Positions 8,561-17,267 of a stretch of 23,529 nucleotides of DNA are shown here, in pieces. The notes beneath the pieces were generated by a model, which was not told where the DNA came from, searched no databases, and saw nothing but the letters and a program-made list of their open reading frames with translations. This DNA is from Folioceros fuciformis (lineage: Eukaryota > Anthocerotophyta > Anthocerotopsida > Anthocerotales), in assembly GCA_049999805.1 (NCBI GenBank), contig JBNGIO010005642.1, positions 74,918-98,446 on the forward strand, given 5' to 3'. Position numbers and translations under genes: made by a program. The stretch's first letter is position 1, and each line of letters starts with the position of its first letter.

Positions 8561-11500
8561 TCATGGACTGGGGAAGGCAACGGAGGAGTCTCCTACAACC
8601 GCTACATTCCCAGGTCGGGACGAGACAATCTGTTTATCACCGATGACATCAGTCACAGTAAGCAGCAGGAATTGATCAAGACCGACGGTCAGTAAGCTGG
8701 GAATGCGATCTACCTGGTAATTGTTCAGAGTGCCAGTCTTGAAGACGGAAGCACAGTAGTGGAAATAATAGTGTCACGTTCGAATAAATACGTCACTGAA
8801 CCCAAGCTCCGGAATTTCCATCAAGCCAGCGCTTAGCAAGTGTTGTTCCCACGGTGTGCATGTTACATGCCTGCTTTTAGCCAAGAACTTGTCACGCCAG
8901 CAGCGCAGAGTTTGCGTGCAGTGTCTTCCGACGCTTTCAATGTGCTCCACGTTGTAAGAGCAATCAACAGTGAGCACCTCCTTCTCAGCTTTATACTTGT
9001 CCTTTGGAGGAGGAAAACCAAGGGTTACAATCACGAGACTGCAGAGGGAAGTAGCGGTGAGGCCGTACCAGAACGACGATCTGCTCGCCATGGCTGCTGT
9101 AAGAGCGCTCAGCGAAGGAGTTGATCCGGCAGGGAAAATGTATTCTTTGATGAAGTCTAAACTCACGGTAGGTTGCGGACCTTTCTTCTGGCATACAGCT
9201 TACATGTGGGAACAGCAGGGACGCTAGTACGAAGGAACCGGAAATCCTTGACCAAGGTTTGCAACCCTTGTTGGAAGAGAACTAGGAGACCATCTTTGGC
9301 CAGAAGGTGATCGCACCGACTGAAGAACTCCTTGTAGTATTCGTGACCAACGGCTTCCAACAGCTCGCTGAAAACAAAGATTGCACCGGACAGGTTAACA
9401 TGGCGCTCCCTTGCATTGAAGCAAGAATTTGGCTCACACGAACTTGTAGCGAATTGCACGCACCATGCTACGATCAGATCATACTTATGATACTCAGGTA
9501 AAAGAACGGTCGTCACAGAGCCTTAGGGTGATCTTATCGTGTGGACAGTCAGAACTAGCATCGTCAGGTTCGCGGAGGGACTGTAACGATGCATCAGAGG
9601 TTAGGTTTGCAGCACATCGAACGTATTGAGCATGCTCCCTGGTTCGGAAGATACCCCCAGCTGGGCTTGCTTCACAAGGCTTCGGGAGTACTGCAACTGC
9701 TTTTTGGAGAGGGTGACGCCTGTGTACTTGCATCCGGTCTGCTGAACAATTGCTGAAGGTAAACTGCCCCAACCGAACCCGATTTCTGGCACCTCATGTG
9801 TGATTTTTTGCCCTGGCCTGCCAACGGGACAAGGAACATTGTAGAAAGTGAGTAGAGCTCATGGTGGTAACACTCATAAGATTGACATGGAATGTGTAAG
9901 CATGAACAACCTTGTCGACCAGGCAATTCATTTTCCGCCTCTGTGCATCCACCAAAGGTTCCTCAGTGCTCTGTCGCATTATCAAAAAACGTAGAAGTAT
10001 GTGTTCTGAGTTTCACTGCAGGCGGAAAATCTCCAGGACGCCCAGTGCAAACCTGGAGGAACTCTGAAGGTACCTTGAATATTGCACATGAGTACAACAT
10101 CGTCCCGTCCATAAACAGAGCGACCATCTCATTGCTCTGCGAGCGAACCACCAGTTTTCACATAAACTGTAGTAGTGAAGTACATGAAGACCGCAGAAAA
10201 TCAAAGGAAATCTGAGTGGACGACAGGGATTTGGAACTGTGGCAGACCAAATCATAGTGTTGAGAAATGTTTCTACGAGCGTTGGTGAGGTTGTTCTTGC
10301 GGGAGGTATGTCGAAGATACGATACAGCTGAACCAACTAATGAAGTTAGAATCACGGGACTCCACCACACCTTGCAGAGACATGTCGACAAGGTTGGGAT
10401 CGCTCCCGTTCATGCAAGAAGTTGGCAAGGAGAACTTAACCTGCTGTTCTGTTGAGGTGCCGAAAGTTTGCTAAGGTCCCTATTGGCGATCAGGATCTGG
10501 ACACAAACGCAAGCAATTATGTCATTTGATTAATGCTGGGCGAAACCGAGCACACTTTCAGCAGGAGAATTGAGAGAGTTACCTCAAAGAGATTGAGAAG
10601 GCCATTCCTTGTGTCCATACAGGGGACGTACCACCGTCGATGAACGCATCTGCAAGTCCCAAATCTGCCCTAGATACCACCTGCTCCACAATCCATATGC
10701 CAGAGGACATTGATCAGGTGCTGGATATAGCACGTATTCCGCAAATCAGTTACGATCCAAGGCCACAATCTGAAGCTGAACCACAAGATTCTGAATCGAA
10801 CCTTCCAATAGAATACAGGACTGTGCACACGCGGATGCACTTCACGTTGCAACCCTTCTCGCCTCCGATGAAGTCCACAACCGTTCCCCCATCTTCTAGC
10901 AGTCTACAAGGCGGAACGACCCTCAACAATGATCCAGACCTCTAGTTGACAACCCAGATCCAGGCAGCATTTACTCACTGAAGATGTCCTGTTTGAATAA
11001 AGGTGCGCAGGAATTTGAAAACGGCGAGGCGCGCTGCGAATTCCGACCATGAGACGACCTTTTGCTTGGATTTTTCATACCCTCGAACTTTCGTCCAAGC
11101 AGACCGTTCGCGGCTGCCAATCCCGCCTTCACCACAAACACGTCAGTTGGTAGCCTGGATTCCTAAAGCAGATGCTGCATCTGTTTGAGGTCCATGTTTT
11201 AGGTACTGTATCATGTTTGAAGTACATGTTTTAGGCACTGGAAGTTGCAGCAATTTACAATGCTGACAGTACCTTGAGGCCGTCGTCGTGAAAGCCGTAG
11301 CTAGTAAGAACGGACAGAACCAGCTGACGAAATCAGGGATGCAGGGCCTTTGATATGGGCGGATACCCGTGCAAAGGGCATGTTACTTTGGTAAGCACAA
11401 ACCAAATTCGTCTCTTGCCCTGTATCTGTTGTAGACGTTGTGATGCAGTAACAGCGGCCAGAGATGGAATCGGGTGGCTGGTTTGCCATGTTGCCACGAC

Positions 11501-12188
11501 GTGCTGAGGAGGGATTGTTGGATTCATCGTAACAAGTATTGGGCGTCCTGTATCTCCCAGATTCCGCGAGCAAAAAACACATGAGACAATTGGCTAATTA
11601 TAAGGAGCAGGCAACGGCAAAACAGCAGCAGCGCAAGCTGCAAGATTGAAGCACCTGAATCGCACTCAACCAATAGGTGGAAGAAACTCGTGCGCCCACT
11701 TCTCCCAGGAAGTTCCAAGCACACCATGCAGCAGGATTCCTTAGCATCAACTTGGCATCACGATGCAGGTAGAGATCACTGTAGTGATGAACATCACACT
11801 AGTTAGTCTGCAAATTCTACTTCTGTGTAGAGGAAACGTAAATCAACTGCCCATCTACAAGCATCACTTAGAACTGTACTGGAAAGCTCTGAGAATGCTG
11901 CGCTCCTCAAGGGTGGCGCTCTCCGGTAGCGGCATCTGTTTGGTATTGCCAAGGCATCTGGGGCACGGGCCGCTACCAAACATCTATCTGCCAAAGACGT
12001 CACTCCTGCCCTTGTCGTCAACAACTGTCACCCCAGCAACAGGCCATGATTTTTCACTCTGAGTGAGGAGGCAATATTTAAGGGGTGCCGAGCCCGGCAA
12101 AACAGGGCTGAAGGGATCACCTTCTCCGGTGCACAACGTTAGACTGTGTTCTGACGTCACCGCCCAGACTCTCGACAATTGATCGGAT
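8561..12188 (-). pseudogene. Decayed, 5'-truncated FAD-oxidoreductase/cyclopropane fatty acid synthase
   Basis: Relic of the plant bifunctional enzyme that transfers a methylene from S-adenosylmethionine to acyl double bonds. Collinear exon remnants of the FAD/amine-oxidase-like half: 12188-12121, 12058-11875, 11778-11624 (PAAWCAWNFLGE), 11547-11387 (TASQRLQQIQGKRRIWF), 11300-11273 (YGFHDDGLK), 11126-10979. Remnants of the synthase half: 10903-10802, 10680-10583 (ADLGLADAFIDG), 10496-10441, 10370-10248 (ARRNISQHYDL), 10136-10074, 9970-9911, 9817-9655 (EIGFGWGSL, the SAM motif with Cys to Phe), 9554-9464, 9367-9266 (ELLEAVGHEYYKEFF), 9198-9069 (DFIKEYIFPAGS), about 8955-8867, 8806-8714, 8629-8561. 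Most junctions keep GT/AG. The first part of the FAD domain is missing. Breaks include a Trp codon turned TGA at 8774-8776 (FIRT-stop-HYYFHYC), an extra T near 9500, a lost A near 11060, an in-frame TAG at 11984-11986, and frame breaks near 10640, 10830, 9800 and 9165. Confidence 0.92.
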
Positions 12189-12788
12189 CTGCCAGGCATG
12201 ATGATGTCACTTCACAGCACGAGGACAACGGTTGCTCAATTAAGTCGCATTAACCAGCTGCAGCTATGAAGCAATTGTGTGACGTTGGGGGCGTGCGTCT
12301 CAATCTCCGAAGCAATAAATGCTTCGGACGGTCTGACGTCCCATGCGGCATGGCATGTACCACGTCATGAGCACTCTCTCTCTATCACGACGTATAGCCC
12401 GCTTGCAAACAACCTAGGTTTCGCCATAAATAAATGGTGGCATAACTTTTAATACAACCCGCTTGGTGGGTTGAACCGTGCGGTGTGTACAACCATGCGC
12501 AGGTTATAAACCGAGTTTAAAACCGTGAGCGGGATCACTCCCTTCCGAACATGAACAAGCATCAAGCTCTTGAACCTCATTTTCGCTATTTGCCTACCCT
12601 AATATAAGCAAAGAGGAACATGCACACCATGGAGTGTTCGTTGTTCATTCAATCGTCAGCACTTGGGCACTTTAGTGCAGATATCTAAGTTGGCAGGTCG
12701 TGAAGGACATAAAGCTTGCTTATATCCCTTGGAGTAGAGTGGATGGCTACATTTCAGGAGAAGGCTTGAGATGTGATGCAAGCTTCTG
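12189..12788. other. Intergenic region right of the pseudogene
   Basis: No further exon of the FAD domain was found here, so the pseudogene ends at about 12188. A short perfect hairpin, CCGAAGCA-ATAAA-TGCTTCGG, lies at 12307-12327. A TATA-like TATAAG near 12600 could belong to a repeat-element promoter. No coding sequence is recognised. Confidence 0.4.
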
Positions 12789-12926
12789 CCGGAAGGATTC
12801 GAAGAGTCAACAATCCTTGCCTATACCAATTGTGCCGGAAGGATTCGAAGAGTCAACAATCCTTGCCTATACCAATTGTGGCGGAAGGATTCGGAGAGTC
12901 AACATTCCTTGCCTATACCAATTGTG
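12789..12926. repeat. 46-bp tandem repeat, three copies
   Basis: Three head-to-tail units at 12789-12834, 12835-12880 and 12881-12926. The first two are identical and the third differs at a few bases. There are no spacers and the unit is not a multiple of three. Confidence 0.95.
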
Positions 12927-13328
12927 CCGTCCCTCGAGACTGCAAGCACATACATTAGGTACAATCGGTCTCCCTCTCCAAGTTGTTGCACTCCATAGCT
13001 TTTTCTGATCACATGTTTTTTAGGTTACCGTGTTTAAGTTTGACAAGGCTTTTGCTTCAAACAAGTATGGGGGCACATATACTGGTATGGGGGTAGGGGG
13101 GCACATATACACGTATGGGGGCACATATATATGTTTGTGTTGTGCTTATGGCATGGCAGGAAGGCATGGCAACAAAACCTTTTGAGAAAGGTGAAATGTA
13201 GTATTGCAAGGAAGAAAATTTTGGCTACTCTTGCATGAACTATGTATGTGAAAGGCCATGGCACATATGAGGATACTCTTACATGAGTAGTGTATTATTA
13301 GAGTCCTTATAGACGGAGTGGCATGGAA
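12927..13328. other. Non-coding, low-complexity stretch
   Basis: It contains three imperfect copies of GTATGGGGGCACATATA between about 13067 and 13130. I see no gene. Confidence 0.5.
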
Positions 13329-13378
13329 GGGTGAATCTATAGGTATTTTGCTCGGGTGAATCTATAGGTATTTTGCTC
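13329..13378. repeat. 25-bp perfect tandem duplication
   Basis: Units 13329-13353 and 13354-13378 are identical, which suggests a recent duplication. Confidence 0.95.
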
Positions 13379-13564
13379 CCATGTTACAGTGTTATTTCTA
13401 TAATTTAAGAGTTGTATTCTTGGATGTAGTTGGGTAAGGAGTATAATGGTAAATTTTTATTTTATTTTTTGATAGGAATGTGGTTGTAGAATTGCAGGTT
13501 GTATTCTCACGCCACACAAGATTCTCAATCTTGGCCACAACACCCCCATACCACGGTGTGACCA

Positions 13565-14441
13565 CGCTTTATTGATTTTGAAATCCAGGTCCCAAATCCA
13601 AACCACTATGAGAGTGTGTGCATCCCGTAGCACCCCCCCAAAGCACCATGTAAGGGCGCATTGCCACATAAGCCTTCCTAAACAACCCTATGAGTGTGCG
13701 CTCATGCACACTCTACTGATCCTAAATTCTAGGACCTAAATCCAAACCACGATGAGAGTGTGTGCTTCCCGTAGCACCCCCCCAAAGCACCATCTAAGGG
13801 CGCACTGCCCATAGTAGCCCTCCCAAACAGCCTTGTGAGTGTGCCCTCATACACACTCCGCTGATCCTAAATTCCAGGTCCTAAATCCAAACCACTATGT
13901 GAGCATGTGCTTCCTGCAACACCCCTAAAGCACTGTGTGTGGGCATGCTGCCCATAGCAACCCTCTGAAGCAACCCTATAAGTGTGCTCTCATGCACACT
14001 CTGCTGATCCCAAATTCCAAATCCTAAATCCAAACCACTATGTGAGTGTGTGCTTCCCGCAACACCCCCCAAATCTTCGTGTGTGGGCACATTGCCCATA
14101 GTAGCCCTCCCAAACAACCCTATGAGTGTGCGTTGATGCACACTCTATTGATCCTAAATTCCAAGTCCTAAATCCAAACCATCATATGAGCGTGTGCTTC
14201 CTACAATACCTCCAAAGCACCGTGTGTGGGCTTATTGCCCATAACAGCCCTCCCAAACAACCCTATGAATGTGCTCTGATGCACACTTTGCTAATCCTCA
14301 TCCAGGTCCTAAATCCAAACCACCGTATGAGAGTGTGCTTCCCGCAGCACCCCCAAAGCACCATGTAAGGGAGCGCTGCCCACAGCAGTCCTCCCAAGCC
14401 AACCTTTGAGTGCGTGGTCAATACTGATCATCAAATCCAAG
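13565..14441. repeat. About 144-bp satellite-like tandem array, about six copies
   Basis: The marker TCCAAACCAC (last but one copy TCCAAACCAT) recurs at 13597, 13741, 13886, 14029, 14173 and 14314, a spacing of 141-145 bp. Each unit also carries a CACCCCC-AAAGCAC block, a GCCC(A)TAG-AGCCCTCCCAAACA block and an ATGCACACTCT-CTGATCCTAAAT block. Units diverge by perhaps 10-20 percent. Because 144 is 48 codons, open frames run through several units on both strands. I regard these as a by-product of the repeat rather than genes. Confidence 0.9.
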
Positions 14442-14747
14442 TAAAGCATCCTCGTGGTTGTTGAATGTTAGAAATCAAGCTCTAACTGAATTGTTATTAA
14501 GAGCATACAATACTTACGATAATGTAGATTATCCCATATTGAACTCAAAGTTATCTACCACCTAAGTGTTATTAGGATATACTAGGATATTGCACCCTCA
14601 AGACTAAGGCTTACCTTATCGAGGGTTGCCCCGCCTGAAGGCTATATATGTAGCATCATGTGCACCATAAGGAATGTATTATGGAGTTCATCTAAGCTAG
14701 TGCTGCTATTTGAACATTGAAGACGTTGGCCGAGCTGCGTGTAAAGC
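14442..14747. other. Possible LTR-like fragment
   Basis: The stretch from TGTTAG at 14466 to about 14716 (ending TTGAACA) has the TG...CA ends and an internal TATA-like CTATATATG near 14642 expected of a short LTR. There is no primer-binding site behind it and no partner LTR in the window. This is a weak call. Otherwise no gene is seen. Confidence 0.2.
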
Positions 14748-14870
14748 AAACGATGGTCGGGCTGTGTGTGAAGCACGTTCTGGTGTTCGAACGGCTCTTG
14801 AACCATAAACCCTAAACGATGGTCAGCCTGTGTGTGAACCCTATTTTGGTGCTCAAATTGAAATGGATGG
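14748..14870. repeat. 66-bp tandem duplication (22 codons)
   Basis: AAACGATGGTC starts at 14748 and again at 14814. The units are diverged but clearly related (GGGCTGTGTGTGAAG versus CAGCCTGTGTGTGAA). On the minus strand the repeat encodes two versions of FEHQN-x-x-HTQ-x-DHRL in an otherwise unrecognised open frame (15040-14642). Confidence 0.75.
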
Positions 14871-15389
14871 GGGGGCAGCATTTGAGAAATATGGACAATG
14901 TGGGAGGAGCTGGAGGTGGAAGGCCCGATGTTTTGCCTATGGCAAAATACAATAGATATTTGAGAGATACGGTGAGGGACATACGGGGTGCGAAGGCAAG
15001 AGTTGCGCATGCTATGAATGATGGACCATCTTCCAAGCATTTATTGCTTCGGAGATTGAGAGGCTTCGTTTGGATGTCTTGTATGGCTTTGACTTAACTT
15101 TGACAATGCGCCATTGGGGCCGATTGAGAATCTGAACAATAGGCCCCCTGTTCTGCATGCAGATACTCTTCGGCAAGCTTATAATTCCTATGCTTCTAAA
15201 TCCCAGGGTCAACCTCACTTGAAGAAGGTTCTAAAATTACAAAGAGAATCCACAAGACGCGATCACCCACAAGATAGCAGTCTTCAAACTTTTGAGAGTA
15301 GTCACGCGAATCAAGAAAGTCACTCAGCAGTCTTCAAACTTATGGGAGTAGCCAAGCGAATAAGAAAGCCACCCAATGCACATGCTTGA
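14819..15389 (+). pseudogene. Coding-like fragment of unknown origin, frame-disrupted
   Basis: Plus-strand frames show protein-like composition but need a frame change near 15100. One reads ERLRLDVLYGFDL, and after the shift APLGPIENLNNRPPVLHAD follows, then a basic Gln/Ser-rich stretch to a TGA at 15387. I do not recognise the family. The flanking repeats and the frame breaks suggest a mobile-element or gene fragment rather than a working gene. Confidence 0.3.
15276..15375. repeat. 50-bp tandem duplication
   Basis: Units 15276-15325 and 15326-15375 both start AGCAGTCTTCAAACTT and differ at several positions. Confidence 0.85.
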
Positions 15390-15821
15390 TTCCTCTCAAT
15401 AACTATGGCATATTTGCATATGGCATATCAAAGAGGACAAAAGGGAGGTTGTCAGAATTTTTCTTAACACTGCACATAGGATCGTTAGGGCACCTACCAC
15501 AAAGATTTAACCCTCAGAATAAAGCCATAGTGACATGGCCCGACCTTATTCGAGCTTTAGGATAGGGAACAAGATTTAGGGCTAGCTTCATGTTCTATAT
15601 TGATTTTGAGCTAAGTGAGTTCAAACCTAAGGAAGCAAATGTCGCAAGGGGCAAGGCCTCAATCCTTGTGCAAACAAGGACCTAAGGTCCCGGAACAAGG
15701 CTTAAGGTGCAAGGCCTCAACCCTTACGCTCAATCTCCTTCATCGCTCCCTCCGCTCAGGGGAAATGAACGCTTGAGCCTCGCGCAAGCCCAGTCGATGT
15801 GGTCATAGCCTCGGGCACATA
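15376..15821. other. Unannotated intergenic sequence
   Basis: Short CAAGGCCTCAA-CCTT phrases recur at 15651 and 15710. I see no gene, RNA or transposon terminus. Confidence 0.4.
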
Positions 15822-15932
15822 GAGGCTGATATCCTTGGTTTGGCCACACCCTTGCACCGAAGGCGATATCCTTGGTTTGGCAACACTCTTGCATCGAGGC
15901 TGATATCCTTCGTTTGGCAACACCCTTGCACT
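15822..15932. repeat. 37-bp tandem repeat, three copies
   Basis: Units 15822-15858, 15859-15895 and 15896-15932 differ at a handful of sites and share GATATCCTT and GTTTGGC cores. There are no spacers. Confidence 0.95.
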
Positions 15933-16919
15933 GATCGGTGACCGCTTTGGGGAGGTCCCAAAGAGGTCATGGCTATTGAGGGTATATACCTTCAGATACC
16001 CTTGAAAAAAATTAAAAAGAAAACACATCCCCAGCCTTCGTCACCACAAGGGGTCCGCCCTCTTCCGAACAACAAGAGTGATCTCATTACATGAGATTGT
16101 GCTATCCCCCCCTTCTGGTGACCAAGTTTGCGGCCTGTGCGAGGGGCTGTGGAATGACCACAACGTTCGAGGATTGAACTCGATAAGCCTCACTACAACG
16201 ACTAGTTGAAAGCGGAACCCCGAAGTAAGCTCCCGTACCGAAGCGTTCTTCTGGAATCTTGCCAATCCGTGCTTTCATACCCCTCTCGTCTCACCCTCCA
16301 CTTGTTATCCGCTCCTCACCTCGCCCCCACAACACCTATTGTCCCTGACGAAGTCAATTGATTGGTACAACACGTCCGCCGACTCGGTAAATCCCCCGGA
16401 CAATCCCGTTGGTTCGCTCGCCGCTCTGGTGGAGTCGAGAACCCGCACTCTGGCCAGTTCATCACTCCGCCATTGAGTGCACGATCGACGACGGGACTCT
16501 GTGGCTGGGAGAGCGACAATTGCCAAACATTTACAAGCTATTCAACATTATTTTATTGAGTACATCTTAGAGAGTTTGTTCATTATCAAATCCATGGTTT
16601 CTTGCCTTTACAAAATGAGAACAAGGATTATGGGAACTACACTTGATGTTTGCAGTACCACATATGCAAGTGGAAGTTACACCAAATTTGGACAAGAGGA
16701 TACAATTGACCAATACTTAGTTACAAGCAAGCCTTATCCTTACAGGGACTAGCCCCATGAATACGAGGGACCAAATTCCAAGTAGACATTGTCTTTTCAA
16801 AAAATAATAATAAACTAAGACTACTAGCATAGCAATGAAAGTTTATAAAACAATTATGATAAACATTGAACACAATATTTCCAAGTTGTTACAGGGCGCG
16901 TGAATGGTATAGAATATGA
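15933..16919. other. Unannotated region, GC-richer then AT-rich
   Basis: From 16030 to 16540 the sequence is GC-rich with short open frames on both strands that I do not recognise. After about 16550 it is AT-rich. A block around 16743-16790 (AGGGACTAGC...CCAAATTCCA) recurs at 21092-21140, so the second half is part of a dispersed repeat. Confidence 0.35.
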
Positions 16920-17001
16920 AATTTTTGTATAAGAAAGTAAGTATGAAACCAAAGTGGTAGAATTTTTGTATAAGAAAGTAAGTATGAAACCAAAGTGGTA
17001 G
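16920..17001. repeat. 41-bp perfect tandem duplication
   Basis: Units 16920-16960 and 16961-17001 are identical, indicating a recent event. Confidence 0.95.
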
Positions 17002-17267
17002 TAGATTGTGATTTGGACCATGCACCACTAGATACAAATTTATCTTGAATGTTAGAGCCATTTCTTAGAATAGTAGGAGACGCTCTATTCTAGCTACATC
17101 TTACATAGAATTAAAATACATAGCAACACTTTAGGCCCATAAAGACAAAGATAGTTGAACAAAATACTAAATGAGATAGAATTCAAGCAAAAAAAAATAC
17201 AAAAAATCAAGGGAATCTTCTCAACTAAGAATGCTATTTCTTTTATGCAAGAATGACACGAATATTA

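Noticed and set aside
8561-10903. Bacterial cyclopropane synthase acquired by transfer or contamination
   Set aside because: The synthase half is split by many GT-AG introns and fused to an FAD-oxidoreductase half, the plant arrangement.
12789-12926. CRISPR-like array (also considered for 15822-15932)
   Set aside because: Units are directly adjacent with no unique spacers, and the window is eukaryotic.
13881-14368. Protein genes inside the 144-bp array
   Set aside because: Open frames exist on both strands because the period is a multiple of three. There is no family match and no gene structure.
16163-16185. Possible tRNA T-loop (GTTCGA with a following TTGAACTCGAT)
   Set aside because: No acceptor stem, D-arm or anticodon arm could be fitted around it.
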